Of a stretch of 64,000 nucleotides of DNA, positions 44,932 to 53,577 are shown in pieces (position 1 is the stretch's first letter; the number at the start of each line of letters is the position of its first letter). This stretch comes from Streptomyces sp. Ag109_O5-1 (lineage in GTDB: Bacteria; Actinomycetota; Actinomycetes; Streptomycetales; Streptomycetaceae). The notes below the pieces were generated by a model. That model ran no database searches. It was not told where the DNA came from and saw only the letters and a list, made by a program, of their open reading frames with translations. Made by a program: the position numbers and the translations under genes. The stretch covers positions 6,138,001 through 6,202,000 of the forward strand of contig NZ_RKQF01000001.1 in assembly GCF_003814875.1 (NCBI RefSeq), written 5' to 3'.

Positions 44932-46215
44932 GTGGACACGATTGCCAGCCTGTTCAGCTTCATCACGACACCCGTTTCGTGGGTCATCGTCCAGTTCCAT
45001 TCCGTGTACGGGAAGATCTTCGGTCCCGACACGGGCTGGGCCTGGGGCTTGTCCATCGTGTCCCTGGTGATCCTGATCCGCATCTGCCTGATCCCGCTCT
45101 TCGTGAAGCAGATCAAGGCGACCCGGGCCATGCAGACGCTCCAGCCCGAGATGAAGAAGATCCAGGAGCGCTACAAGAACGACAAGCAGCGTCAGTCCGA
45201 AGAGATGATGAAGCTGTACAAGGAGTCGGGTACCAACCCGCTCTCCTCGTGCCTTCCCATCCTGGCGCAGTCCCCGTTCTTCTTCGCCCTGTACCACGTG
45301 CTCAACGGCATCGCGACGGGCACCACGATCGGTGTCATCAACGAGTCGCTGCTCGCCAGCGCCCGTAAGGCCCATATCTTCGGTGCCCCGCTCGCCGCGA
45401 AGTTCACGGACGGTTCGTCGAAGGTGGAGGCGCTCGGCGCCTCCCTCACCGACGTCCGGGTCGTCACCGCAGTCATGATCGTCCTGATGTCGGCGTCGCA
45501 GTTCTACACGCAGCGCCAGCTGATGACGAAGAACGTCGACACCACGGTGAAGACGCCCTTCATGCAGCAGCAGAAGATGATGATGTACGTCTTCCCGGTG
45601 ATGTTCGCCGTCTTCGGCATCAACTTCCCGGTCGGTGTTCTCGTCTACTGGCTGACCACCAACGTGTGGACCATGGGCCAGCAGATGTACGTCATCCGCA
45701 ACAACCCGACCCCGGGTTCCAAGGCGCAGGCCGCCTACCTGGAGCGCCTCACCAAGCACGTCACGCACCACGGCAAGACCCGTCGCCGCAGTGAGAAGAC
45801 CATCATCAAGGCGATCGTCGCCAAGGGCCGCGACCGTAACGAGTTCGAGCGCAAGTTCATCAATGCGCTGACCAAGTCGGGTCTTGTGGCCCAGACCGAC
45901 GGCACCGTGGTGAAGGGTGAGGCCCCGGCCGTCGAGCAGACCGAGGACGGCGTCACGACCGCTGCCACCGCCAAGCGCCAGCAGCCCAAGCGCCAGACCA
46001 AGGCCCAGCGTCAGTCCGGCGGCCCGAAGGCGGCCGACGACGCCACGTCGGACTCTGCGGAGAAGACCACTTCGCTGGAGAAGTCCGACGAGCCGCAGGA
46101 CGCCAAGCCGGCCGCCGGGCAGTCTCCGAAGGCCGGCTCCAACGGCCGCAGCAGGGCCCAGTCCGGTCAGCGCAAGGGCGGTCCGCAGCGCCCCAAGTCC
46201 CCGTCCAAGAAGTAA
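44932..46215 (+). CDS. yidC: Membrane protein insertase YidC/Oxa1
   Basis: 427 residues with five membrane helices in about 1-240: a start helix near residue 10, then about 36-58, 100-118, 170-190 and 208-235. A Lys/Arg/Gln-rich cytoplasmic tail (about 255-427) may bind ribosomes. The conserved Arg in the first helix-loop (LVILIRICLIPLFVKQ) is present. GTG start with AAGGAG. It has the Gram-positive form without the large periplasmic loop, and no lipobox. Confidence 0.96.
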   Translation: MDTIASLFSFITTPVSWVIVQFHSVYGKIFGPDTGWAWGLSIVSLVILIRICLIPLFVKQIKATRAMQTLQPEMKKIQERYKNDKQRQSEEMMKLYKESGTNPLSSCLPILAQSPFFFALYHVLNGIATGTTIGVINESLLASARKAHIFGAPLAAKFTDGSSKVEALGASLTDVRVVTAVMIVLMSASQFYTQRQLMTKNVDTTVKTPFMQQQKMMMYVFPVMFAVFGINFPVGVLVYWLTTNVWTMGQQMYVIRNNPTPGSKAQAAYLERLTKHVTHHGKTRRRSEKTIIKAIVAKGRDRNEFERKFINALTKSGLVAQTDGTVVKGEAPAVEQTEDGVTTAATAKRQQPKRQTKAQRQSGGPKAADDATSDSAEKTTSLEKSDEPQDAKPAAGQSPKAGSNGRSRAQSGQRKGGPQRPKSPSKK

Positions 46216-46230
46216 GAAGGAGCCCATCCC

Positions 46231-46743
46231 GTGACGGAAGGCACCACCTCCGCCGCTGCCGAGGGTGCAGACACCCTGACCCGCCTGGAGCAGGAGGGTG
46301 AGATCGCGGCGGACTACCTCGAGGGTCTGCTGGACATCGCCGACCTCGACGGCGACATCGACATGGACGTCGAGGCCGACCGGGCCGCCGTGTCGATCAT
46401 CAGCGACGCCGGCGGCCGCGACCTGCAGAAGCTGGTCGGCCGTGACGGCGAGGTGCTGGAGGCGCTCCAGGAGCTGACCCGCCTGGCCGTGCACCGGGAG
46501 ACCGGTGACCGTAGCCGTCTGATGCTCGACATCGCGGGCTACCGTGCCAAGAAGCGCGCCGAGCTCTCCGAGCTGGGTGCCAAGGCCGCCGCCGAGGTGA
46601 AGAGCACCGGTGAGCCCGTGAAGCTCAAGCCGATGACTCCTTTCGAGCGCAAGGTCGTGCACGACGCGGTCAAGTCCGCCGGACTGCGCAGCGAGTCGGA
46701 GGGCGAGGAGCCGCAGCGGTTTGTCGTCGTGCTTCCCGCCTGA
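46231..46743 (+). CDS. jag: Jag/KhpB RNA-binding protein (KH and R3H domains)
   Basis: 170 residues. A KH domain (about 40-105, GRDGEVLEALQELTRLAVHR) and an R3H domain (about 107-170, PMTPFERKVVHDAV). This RNA-binding protein affects cell elongation in Gram-positives. GTG start 15 bp after yidC. A hairpin without T-run follows at 46762-46789. Confidence 0.95.
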   Translation: MTEGTTSAAAEGADTLTRLEQEGEIAADYLEGLLDIADLDGDIDMDVEADRAAVSIISDAGGRDLQKLVGRDGEVLEALQELTRLAVHRETGDRSRLMLDIAGYRAKKRAELSELGAKAAAEVKSTGEPVKLKPMTPFERKVVHDAVKSAGLRSESEGEEPQRFVVVLPA

Positions 46744-46761
46744 TCGGTCCCCACGTTTCAC

Positions 46762-46789
46762 CGGCCCCGTCTGCCCGCAGGCGGGGCCG
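46762..46789 (+). terminator. Weak hairpin between jag and rsmG
   Basis: CGGCCCCG (46762-46769) pairs with CGGGGCCG (46782-46789) around a 12-nt loop; the T content after it is low. It may only partly end transcription. Confidence 0.4.
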
Positions 46790-46859
46790 AACTTTGTCAG
46801 CCTGGTAGTTCTGGTGGCTGGTGCACGGAGCACCGGCGCTGTACGGAAGGACGGTCCCC

Positions 46860-47576
46860 GTGACGGAGGCTGCGGAGCTCCCCCCGGCGCCCGAACAGGC
46901 GCGGGAAGTGTTCGGCGAGCGCTACGCCGATGCGGTCCGCTACGCGGAGCTGCTCGCCGAGGCAGGCGTGCAGCGTGGTCTGATCGGCCCACGGGAAGTG
47001 CCCCGCCTGTGGGAGCGGCACCTGCTGAACTGCGCGGTGCTCTCGGAGGCCGTCCCCGAGGGGGTGACGGTGTGCGATGTGGGCTCCGGTGCCGGCCTGC
47101 CCGGTATTCCGCTGGCGCTGGTCCGGGAGGACCTCAACATCACCCTTTTGGAGCCTCTGCTCCGGCGGACCAACTTCCTCACCGAGGTCGTCGAATTGCT
47201 GGGGCTGAACCATGTGACCGTCGTGCGCGGTCGTGCCGAGGAGGTCATGGGCAAGCTGCCTCCGGTGCATGTGGTGACGGCCCGTGCCGTGGCCCCGCTG
47301 GACCGGCTGGCCACGTGGGGTATCCCGCTGCTGCGTCCCTACGGCGAGATGCTCGCCCTGAAGGGGGACACGGCGGAGGAGGAGCTGAAGGCCGCGGCGA
47401 CCGCCCTGACCAAGCTGGGGGCGGTCTCCACGTCGATCCTGCATGTGGGTGAGGGTGTGGTGGATCCGTTGTCGACCGTCGTGCGTGTGGAGGTCGGGGA
47501 GAGCCCGGGCGGTGTGCGTTTCGCGGCCAAGCGGGCGAAGGCCGCTCGTACGGGGAGGGCGCGTAGGCGCCGCTGA
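46860..47576 (+). CDS. rsmG: 16S rRNA (guanine-N7) methyltransferase RsmG (GidB)
   Basis: 238 residues. It methylates G527 (E. coli numbering) of 16S rRNA. The SAM site is CDVGSGAGLPGIPLAL (about 75-90), and HVVTARAVAPL is the family's second motif. The basic tail is common in actinobacteria. Loss of rsmG gives low-level streptomycin resistance and raises antibiotic output in Streptomyces. GTG 46860 is supported by GGAAGGACGG; an upstream ATG at 46821 is less likely. Confidence 0.95.
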   Translation: MTEAAELPPAPEQAREVFGERYADAVRYAELLAEAGVQRGLIGPREVPRLWERHLLNCAVLSEAVPEGVTVCDVGSGAGLPGIPLALVREDLNITLLEPLLRRTNFLTEVVELLGLNHVTVVRGRAEEVMGKLPPVHVVTARAVAPLDRLATWGIPLLRPYGEMLALKGDTAEEELKAAATALTKLGAVSTSILHVGEGVVDPLSTVVRVEVGESPGGVRFAAKRAKAARTGRARRRR

Positions 47577-47669
47577 TCCGTCCTGAGGACGTGACGTACT
47601 CCACACAAGCTGCCAAACCTACGCATGACGGAGTGTCGCGGCTTTTCGGTACCGCGCGCTGTGCATCGT

Positions 47670-47683
47670 GTTTCACGTGAAAC
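47670..47683. promoter_or_regulatory. parS: parS site upstream of parA
   Basis: Perfect GTTTCACGTGAAAC 205 bp before the parA start chosen here, so ParB may also affect parAB expression. Confidence 0.96.
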
Positions 47684-47811
47684 GTCGCTCACTGCTGCAC
47701 GGCATCATCGGTCGGACCCGCGCTGCGGCCGAACCGCGCGACCGAAAGCCTCTCGGGGCCCTCGGGGAAGGGGCCTCCGGTGACACTCCGTCGCCCGTGG
47801 GGGGCACGGAG

Positions 47812-47820
47812 TTGTCCACA
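47812..47820 (+). promoter_or_regulatory. DnaA box upstream of parA
   Basis: Perfect TTGTCCACA, with TTCTCCACA at 47830-47838 (one mismatch), just before parA. Alternatively these bases are coding if parA begins at 47668. Confidence 0.65.
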
Positions 47821-47874
47821 GAGGTGGATTTCTCCACAGAACAACAGGCCTCACTGGTTCACGACCCCGAAGAC

Positions 47875-48948
47875 ATGGGAGGCTCTGTTCATTGCGAGCC
47901 TGAAGTCGAGGAGAGTGAATCCTTGCGGTCCGACGCCAACATCGCGGGACCGATGACCGATCCGGTCCCCGGCCCCCGTACCGAGTCGATGGGGGCGGAT
48001 GTTTCACGTGAAACACCGCCTCCGATGGACGACACTCCCATCGGTCGTGCTGCCCAACTCGCGGTGGAGGCTCTGGGCCGCGCCGGCGAAGGCCTGCCGC
48101 GTCCGGAGCAGACCAGAGTCATCGTGGTCGCCAACCAGAAGGGCGGTGTCGGCAAGACGACGACCACCGTCAACCTTGCTGCATCGCTGGCCCTGCATGG
48201 TGGCCGTGTCCTGGTGATCGACCTCGACCCTCAGGGCAATGCGTCCACTGCGCTGGGGATCGACCACCACGCCGAAGTCCCGTCCATCTACGACGTGTTG
48301 GTCGAGAGCAAGCCGCTGGCCGAGGTCGTCCAGCCGGTGGTGGACGTCGAGGGTCTCTTCTGTGCCCCCGCCACGATCGATCTCGCCGGTGCGGAGATCG
48401 AGCTGGTGTCCCTGGTGGCACGGGAGAGCCGGCTTCAGCGGGCGATCCTGGCGTACGAGCAGCCGCTGGACTACATCCTCATCGACTGCCCGCCCTCGCT
48501 CGGCCTCCTGACGGTCAACGCTCTGGTCGCGGGTGCCGAGGTGCTCATCCCGATCCAGTGCGAGTACTACGCGCTGGAGGGGCTCGGCCAGCTGCTGCGC
48601 AATGTCGACCTGGTACGGGGGCACCTCAACCCCGACCTGCATGTGTCGACCATCCTGCTCACCATGTACGACGGCCGGACGCGTCTCGCCTCCCAGGTCG
48701 CGGACGAGGTGCGCAGCCACTTCGGCGACGAGGTGCTGCGGACGAGCATTCCCCGCTCGGTCCGTATCTCCGAGGCTCCGAGCTACGGGCAGACGGTATT
48801 GACCTACGATCCTGGATCGAGCGGTGCCCTCTCCTACCTTGAGGCGGCCCGAGAAATCGCGCTGAGGGGTGTCGGTGTCAGCTACGACCCGACGCAGGCC
48901 CATATCGGCGCACAGACGAACCCGAGCATGGTGGAGGGGATCCAGTGA
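47875..48948 (+). CDS. parA: Chromosome partition ATPase ParA
   Basis: 357 residues. Deviant Walker A KGGVGKTTTT (K94 and the signature Lys), Walker A' IDLDPQGNAST and Walker B ILIDCPPS are intact. ParA binds DNA non-specifically and moves ParB-parS complexes, needed for spore chromosome segregation. The first about 80 residues are a polar extension that includes a parS site read as VSRET (43-47). ATG 47875 matches the known Streptomyces N-terminus; the frame is open up to GTG 47668, which would add 69 residues. The ribosome site is weak for both. Confidence 0.96.
   Translation: MGGSVHCEPEVEESESLRSDANIAGPMTDPVPGPRTESMGADVSRETPPPMDDTPIGRAAQLAVEALGRAGEGLPRPEQTRVIVVANQKGGVGKTTTTVNLAASLALHGGRVLVIDLDPQGNASTALGIDHHAEVPSIYDVLVESKPLAEVVQPVVDVEGLFCAPATIDLAGAEIELVSLVARESRLQRAILAYEQPLDYILIDCPPSLGLLTVNALVAGAEVLIPIQCEYYALEGLGQLLRNVDLVRGHLNPDLHVSTILLTMYDGRTRLASQVADEVRSHFGDEVLRTSIPRSVRISEAPSYGQTVLTYDPGSSGALSYLEAAREIALRGVGVSYDPTQAHIGAQTNPSMVEGIQ
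48001..48014. promoter_or_regulatory. parS: parS site inside parA
   Basis: Perfect GTTTCACGTGAAAC within parA, 331 bp from the upstream site. Read in frame as Val-Ser-Arg-Glu-Thr. Confidence 0.96.
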
Positions 48949-50057
48949 GCGACCGACGGAGGATTGGCTTGGGCCGTGGTCTCGGCGCACTGATCCCTGC
49001 TGCCCCGACGGAGCGGACCCCGGCTCAGACCGCTGTGGAGGAGGCGGCCGTCGCTGCCCCCTCAGCAGGCCCGTCGCTGACCGACCGCGGGGTCGCTGCG
49101 GCCAAGGTGGCCATGCTGCCGCCTGTTTCTCAGGAGCCCGAGGAGCCGTCGGTGTTCGGCGGGGGCATGGAGACCCCCGCTCCTCCGATGGGAGCCCATT
49201 TCGCGGAGATCCCCCTCGACGACATCACGCCCAACCCGCGTCAGCCCCGTGAGGTCTTCGACGAGGACGCGCTGCACGAGCTGGTCACTTCCATCCAGGA
49301 AGTCGGCCTTCTCCAGCCTGTCGTCGTACGGCAGTTGGGTCCCGCGCGTTACGAGCTCATCATGGGCGAGCGGCGCTGGCGGGCCTGCCGTGAGGCCGGC
49401 CTGGAGGCGATCCCGGCGATCGTCCGGGCGACCGACGACGAGAAGCTCCTTCTGGACGCGCTGCTGGAGAACCTGCACCGGGCTCAGCTGAACCCGCTGG
49501 AAGAGGCTGCCGCCTACGACCAGTTGCTGAAGGACTTCAACTGCACCCACGACCAGCTGGCCGACCGCATCGGGCGCTCCCGCCCCCAGGTCTCCAACAC
49601 CCTGCGGCTGCTGAAGCTCTCGCCGGCGGTCCAGCGTCGTGTTGCCGCCGGTGTCCTGTCGGCCGGGCACGCCCGGGCGCTGCTCTCCGTCGAGGACTCG
49701 GAGGAGCAGGACCGGCTCGCCCACCGGATCGTGGCCGAGGGGCTGTCGGTCCGGGCCGTCGAGGAGATCGTGACCCTGATGGGTTCGCGGCCCCAGTCGA
49801 CACAGCGCGCCAAGGGGCCGCGGGCCGGTGCCCGGGTCTCCCCGGCGCTGACCGATCTCGCGACCCGGCTCTCGGACCGTTTCGAGACGCGGGTCAAGGT
49901 CGACCTGGGCCAGAAGAAGGGCAAGATCACCGTCGAGTTCGCCTCGATGGAGGACCTTGAGCGGATCCTCGGCACGCTCGCCCCGGGCGAGGGGCCGGTG
50001 CTCCACCAGGGCATTCATGACGGCGACTCCGCAGGCTCCGAGGAGTCCGGGGACTGA
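48945..50057 (+). CDS. parB: Chromosome partition protein ParB
   Basis: 370 residues. N-terminal basic start RRRIGLGRGLGAL (ParA-contact region), CTPase domain (about 88-165) with GERRWR (141-146), helix-turn-helix (about 204-224: QLADRIGRSRPQVSNTLRLL) for parS and a C-terminal dimerisation domain (about 310-360). ParB slides from parS as a CTP clamp and recruits SMC. The GTG start overlaps the parA stop. The operon ends in a very strong terminator. Confidence 0.98.
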   Translation: MSDRRRIGLGRGLGALIPAAPTERTPAQTAVEEAAVAAPSAGPSLTDRGVAAAKVAMLPPVSQEPEEPSVFGGGMETPAPPMGAHFAEIPLDDITPNPRQPREVFDEDALHELVTSIQEVGLLQPVVVRQLGPARYELIMGERRWRACREAGLEAIPAIVRATDDEKLLLDALLENLHRAQLNPLEEAAAYDQLLKDFNCTHDQLADRIGRSRPQVSNTLRLLKLSPAVQRRVAAGVLSAGHARALLSVEDSEEQDRLAHRIVAEGLSVRAVEEIVTLMGSRPQSTQRAKGPRAGARVSPALTDLATRLSDRFETRVKVDLGQKKGKITVEFASMEDLERILGTLAPGEGPVLHQGIHDGDSAGSEESGD

Positions 50058-50100
50058 CCGCCCCGGGTGTTTCCCGCCCGGTGGGTGTTCTGTCGTTCAG

Positions 50101-50147
50101 AGAGCGGATCGTGTCCGGTGTGTACCGGACACGATCCGCTCTTTGCT
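50101..50147 (+). terminator. parAB terminator
   Basis: Perfect 19-bp stem (50101-50119 with 50124-50142), loop GTGT, then TTGCTTT. Confidence 0.93.
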
Positions 50148-50246
50148 TTCAGGCGGTATCGATGGAATCGCTGTGTGGATACGATGCGACGGGTATGGCG
50201 CATCCACCTGACAGCTGGCAGCACCTCTGAGTGGGAGGCGGGGGCC

Positions 50247-50504
50247 ATGCGATCGATGAGCCGCATCGGACTGATGAGCGCAGGCCTGGGCTTGGGCGCT
50301 ACCGTCGGATTCGTCGGCAGTCTGCTCAGGGAACACAGCGCTCTGACAGCCGCTCGTGGCGCTGCGGGCGAAGGAAGCGAGGAACAGCCTTCATGGGGCG
50401 TCGGCTCGTACCGCTCACCCTGGACAACCTTCAGGACCTTCCCAAGCGCTGTCGCTCGTGTGTCTTCTGGGAGCTGGACCCCGTCAGCGGCGAGGCAGCG
50501 GTAA
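50247..50504 (+). CDS. Possible small membrane protein overlapping the GNAT gene
   Basis: 85 codons with a GGGAGGCGGGGGCC ribosome site and a hydrophobic segment (about 8-26: GLMSAGLGLGATVGFVGSL). The last 37 codons overlap the GNAT gene in another frame. The ribosome site and hydrophobic part speak for it; the overlap speaks against full-length coding. Low confidence. Confidence 0.3.
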   Translation: MRSMSRIGLMSAGLGLGATVGFVGSLLREHSALTAARGAAGEGSEEQPSWGVGSYRSPWTTFRTFPSAVARVSSGSWTPSAARQR

Positions 50505-51010
50505 GGGCGGGCACGCCCGCGATGGAGAAGGAAGCGTGGATCTCCGCCGTCCTGCTCGACTGGGGATCGTGTGGCCGGGTGGTCTACGTCGATGACGTAC
50601 CGGTTGGCTTTGTGCTCTACGCTCCGCCCGCCTACGTCCCGCGTTCCACGGCGTTCCCCACGAGCCCGATCTCACCGGATGCCGTCCAGCTCATCACCGG
50701 CTTCATCATGCCCGGCTATCAGGGGCAGGGGCTTGGACGTGTGATGGTCCAGACGGTCGCCAAGGATCTGCTGCGACGGGGCTTCAAGGCGATCGAAGCC
50801 TTCGGTGACGCCCGCTACAAGGAGCCGGCCTGTCTGCTGCCCGCCGAGCATCTGCTGGCCGTGGGCTTCAAGACGGTCCGGCAGCATCCTGCACATCCCC
50901 GGCTGCGGCTGGAGCTGCGAACGACGCTCTCCTGGAAGGAAGACGTGGAGCTGGCGCTCGACCGGCTTCTGGGGGCCGTACAGAAGGAACCGGCGCTGCG
51001 GCCGCTGTGA
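50393..51010 (+). CDS. GNAT-family N-acetyltransferase
   Basis: 205 residues. The acetyl-CoA-binding motif is PGYQGQGLGRVMVQTVAKDLLRRG (about 104-127). Substrate unknown. ATG 50393 has GCGAGGAAC upstream; earlier starts would read through the terminator side. The gene directly after parB in Streptomyces is commonly of this type. Cys-rich start (CRSC) is a family feature. Confidence 0.88.
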   Translation: MGRRLVPLTLDNLQDLPKRCRSCVFWELDPVSGEAAVRAGTPAMEKEAWISAVLLDWGSCGRVVYVDDVPVGFVLYAPPAYVPRSTAFPTSPISPDAVQLITGFIMPGYQGQGLGRVMVQTVAKDLLRRGFKAIEAFGDARYKEPACLLPAEHLLAVGFKTVRQHPAHPRLRLELRTTLSWKEDVELALDRLLGAVQKEPALRPL

Positions 51011-51080
51011 GCGGTGTGTCGGAGCGGCCTTGGGAAGCGGTGTTTCGCAGGCGGTGTTTCGCAGTCGGTCTTTCAAAGCG

Positions 51081-51110
51081 AATGGGCCAACCCGTGGGGG
51101 TTGGCCCATT
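51081..51110. terminator. Bidirectional hairpin between GNAT and trxA
   Basis: Perfect 13-bp stem AATGGGCCAACCC/GGGTTGGCCCATT, loop GTGG. It ends 3 bp before a parS site. Confidence 0.75.
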
Positions 51111-51113
51111 CGT

Positions 51114-51127
51114 GTTTCACGTGAAAC
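51114..51127. promoter_or_regulatory. parS: parS site between GNAT and trxA
   Basis: Perfect GTTTCACGTGAAAC, ending 1 bp before the stop codon of trxA (51129-51131). Confidence 0.96.
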
Positions 51128-51128
51128 A

Positions 51129-51461
51129 TCACTCGGCGATGAAGTCCTCGAGGTCGCGGACGAGCGCGGCCTTCGGCTTGGCGCCGACGATGGTCTTGGC
51201 GACCTCGCCACCCTGGTACACGTTCAGGGTCGGGATCGACATGACGCCGTACTTGGCCGCCGTCGTCGGGTTCTCGTCGATGTTCAGCTTGACGATCTCG
51301 ATCTTCTCGCCGTGCTCGGCGGCGATCGCCTCGAGCGACGGGGCGATCTGGCGGCACGGGCCGCACCACTCGGCCCAGAAGTCCACCAGGACGGGCTTGT
51401 CGCTCTTGAGGACGACCTCTTCGAAGTCGGCGTCGGTCACATGCTTCAGGGTGCCGGCCAC
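51129..51461 (-). CDS. trxA: Thioredoxin
   Basis: 110-residue cytoplasmic disulphide reductase. Active site W32-C33-G-P-C36, conserved cis-Pro in MSIPTLNVY and buried acidic residue are present. It is reduced by TrxB, coded 47 bp upstream on the same strand. GTG start. In Streptomyces, trxBA is a target of SigR under disulphide stress; no promoter consensus was identified here. Confidence 0.97.
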   Translation of the reverse strand: MAGTLKHVTDADFEEVVLKSDKPVLVDFWAEWCGPCRQIAPSLEAIAAEHGEKIEIVKLNIDENPTTAAKYGVMSIPTLNVYQGGEVAKTIVGAKPKAALVRDLEDFIAE

Positions 51462-51508
51462 GGCGGGCTCCTTTTTCTTGATGGTGCGGTGGGGCGGAAG
51501 GGGGATGG

Positions 51509-52477
51509 TCAGACGGAAGTCTTCTCGGGTTCGGCCTTCTCCTCGTCCGCGAGGGCGGAGAGGAAACGCTCGGCGTCGAGAGCGGCGGAGCAGCCGGTAC
51601 CGGCCGCGGTGATCGCCTGGCGGTAGGTGTGGTCCACCACGTCACCGGCGGCGAACACACCCGTCAGGTTGGTGCGCGTCGAGGGCGAGGCGACCTTCAG
51701 GTAGCCCTCCTCGTCGAGGTCCAGCTGGCCCTTGAACAGTTCCGTGCGCGGGTCGTGGCCGATCGCGATGAACAGGCCGGTCACCGGCAGGTCGGAGAGC
51801 TCGCCGGTCTTGACGTTGCGCAGCTTCAGGCCGGCCAGCTTCTGCTCGCCCTGGACCTCGGCGATCTCGCTGTCCCAGGCGAACTTGATCTTCGGGTCGG
51901 CGAAGGCACGCTCCTGCATCGCCTTGGAAGCGCGCAGGGTGTCCCGGCGGTGGACGATCGTCACGGACTTGGCGAACCGCGAGAGGAAGGTGGCCTCCTC
52001 CATCGCGGTGTCACCGCCGCCGATCACGGCGATGTCCTGGTCCTTGAAGAAGAACCCGTCACAGGTGGCGCACCAGGAGACACCGCGGCCGGAGAGCGCG
52101 TCCTCGTTCGGCAGGCCGAGCTTGCGGTGCTGGGAGCCCGTGGTGACGATGACTGCCTTCGCCTTGTGGACCGTGCCGGCGGTGTCCGTGACGGTCTTGA
52201 TCTCACCGGTCAGGTCGACGGAGACGATGTCGTCCGGAACCAGCTCCGCACCGAAGCGCTCGGCCTGCGCACGCATGTTGTCCATGAGGTCGGGGCCCAT
52301 GATGCCGTCGCGGAAGCCGGGGAAGTTCTCCACCTCGGTGGTGTTCATCAGCGCACCGCCCGCGGTGACGGCGCCCTCGAACACGAGGGGCTTCAGCGAC
52401 GCGCGCGCGGTGTAGAGCGCCGCCGTGTAGCCGGCGGGCCCGGAGCCGATGATGATCACGTTACGGACGTCGCTCAC
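51509..52477 (-). CDS. trxB: Thioredoxin reductase
   Basis: 322-residue NADPH flavoenzyme. FAD-binding GSGPAGYTAA (11-20), redox C136-A-T-C139, NADPH-binding GGGDTAME (153-160) and the second FAD motif GVFAAGDVVD are all present. It recycles thioredoxin. GTG start. 194 bp separate it from the anti-sigma gene, so it has its own promoter. Confidence 0.97.
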   Translation of the reverse strand: MSDVRNVIIIGSGPAGYTAALYTARASLKPLVFEGAVTAGGALMNTTEVENFPGFRDGIMGPDLMDNMRAQAERFGAELVPDDIVSVDLTGEIKTVTDTAGTVHKAKAVIVTTGSQHRKLGLPNEDALSGRGVSWCATCDGFFFKDQDIAVIGGGDTAMEEATFLSRFAKSVTIVHRRDTLRASKAMQERAFADPKIKFAWDSEIAEVQGEQKLAGLKLRNVKTGELSDLPVTGLFIAIGHDPRTELFKGQLDLDEEGYLKVASPSTRTNLTGVFAAGDVVDHTYRQAITAAGTGCSAALDAERFLSALADEEKAEPEKTSV

Positions 52478-52671
52478 GGCTTGATTCCTCGTCTCTGGTC
52501 TACGTCATTCGACCGGTGGGAGTTTCTCTCGAAAGCTCTCACCCCACCCAACGGATCCTACGGGGCGCGCATTCCCGGTGTGTCCGGGCACACGGGCCTC
52601 CCATACCGTACGGATTTCCGCGCCAGGACGAGGCGATGCGTTCCGTGCTCAGCGGTCGTGCCGGGGAACGC

Positions 52672-53577
52672 TCAGGGGTATGCCAGAGACTCCGTCAGCA
52701 GAACCTTGCCGGGGGAGGCGGACTGCTGGTCGACGCAGGAGGCGTCCACCACGAAGGCCGTCACCCGGGTGTTGTCGGAGCTGTCGGGCAGCACGACGAG
52801 GTAGGCGTCCTTCCCCTCGTACGTCCCCTTCTTCGCACCGAGGATGCTGCCGCTCTGGCTGATGCCGTGGCGTACACACACAGGCACCGACGCCGAAGGC
52901 TGGATCAGGGTGTTGGGGCTGTTGGTCGAACCGGGACCGGTGGACTGCCCCTCGATGTGGAAATGAGGCTTCTGAGAGCCCCGGGGGGTGCTCTGCCTCG
53001 TGCCGAGGAGGTTCTTCACCTGGCTCTGGAGGGTGCTCTCGGAGAAGGTTCCGGCGGAGGTCGTGGGTTTGCCCTGGGCTGTCGTCGGTGCATTGCCGCC
53101 GAGCGACTGGAGGAAGAAGGAACCAGCGCCCAGGACGGCGGCGGTGAATACGGTGCCGAGGACGACGGTCCGGCGGCGTCGGCCGCGGTCACGTTCATGG
53201 CCCTTGCGGCCGGGGCCGGTGGAGGCGCCCGGTCGCCCGGCGGGGCGGTCTCCCGGGGGTGACATCTCGCGGGGCGATGTTTCACGTGAAACATGCGCCT
53301 CGGACGCCGTCTCGGATGTCGTCGTGCTCAGCAGCGCCTCGGCGGCGAGGGCGGCATCGATCCGGTCCGCGATATCGGCCGGCATCCGCGGCGGACCCGG
53401 CAGCGTACCCAGCAGGCCCTGGATCTCCTCCAGCGAGGCGTGGACGTCGGCGCAGAGCTCGCACCCGTCCAGGTGCCGTCGTACCTCCGCGGTACGGGCA
53501 GGTGGGAGCAGGCCTTCGGTGAGGTCGGAGATCTCCGCGACGTCCGGGTGCCCGGTCGTGTCTGTCGTGGAAGTCAC
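52672..53577 (-). CDS. Membrane anti-sigma factor with zinc-binding ZAS motif
   Basis: 301 residues. The N-terminal anti-sigma domain has H35-x3-C39-x2-C42. A disordered, charged linker (about 85-135) precedes one membrane helix (about 138-158) and an extracytoplasmic Ser/Thr-rich domain with two Cys. It should hold the ECF sigma factor inactive until a signal arrives. GTG start overlaps the sigma gene stop (GTGA), typical of sigma/anti-sigma pairs. The linker contains a parS site read as VSRET (96-100). Confidence 0.88.
   Translation of the reverse strand: MTSTTDTTGHPDVAEISDLTEGLLPPARTAEVRRHLDGCELCADVHASLEEIQGLLGTLPGPPRMPADIADRIDAALAAEALLSTTTSETASEAHVSRETSPREMSPPGDRPAGRPGASTGPGRKGHERDRGRRRRTVVLGTVFTAAVLGAGSFFLQSLGGNAPTTAQGKPTTSAGTFSESTLQSQVKNLLGTRQSTPRGSQKPHFHIEGQSTGPGSTNSPNTLIQPSASVPVCVRHGISQSGSILGAKKGTYEGKDAYLVVLPDSSDNTRVTAFVVDASCVDQQSASPGKVLLTESLAYP
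53279..53292. promoter_or_regulatory. parS: parS site inside the anti-sigma gene
   Basis: Perfect GTTTCACGTGAAAC with an 18-bp palindrome (53277-53294). Coding as Val-Ser-Arg-Glu-Thr on the minus strand. Confidence 0.96.

Noticed and set aside
47668..47874. GTG 47668 as the parA start
   Set aside because: It would place the start codon within two bases of parS and add 69 residues not typical of ParA; kept as an alternative in the parA entry.
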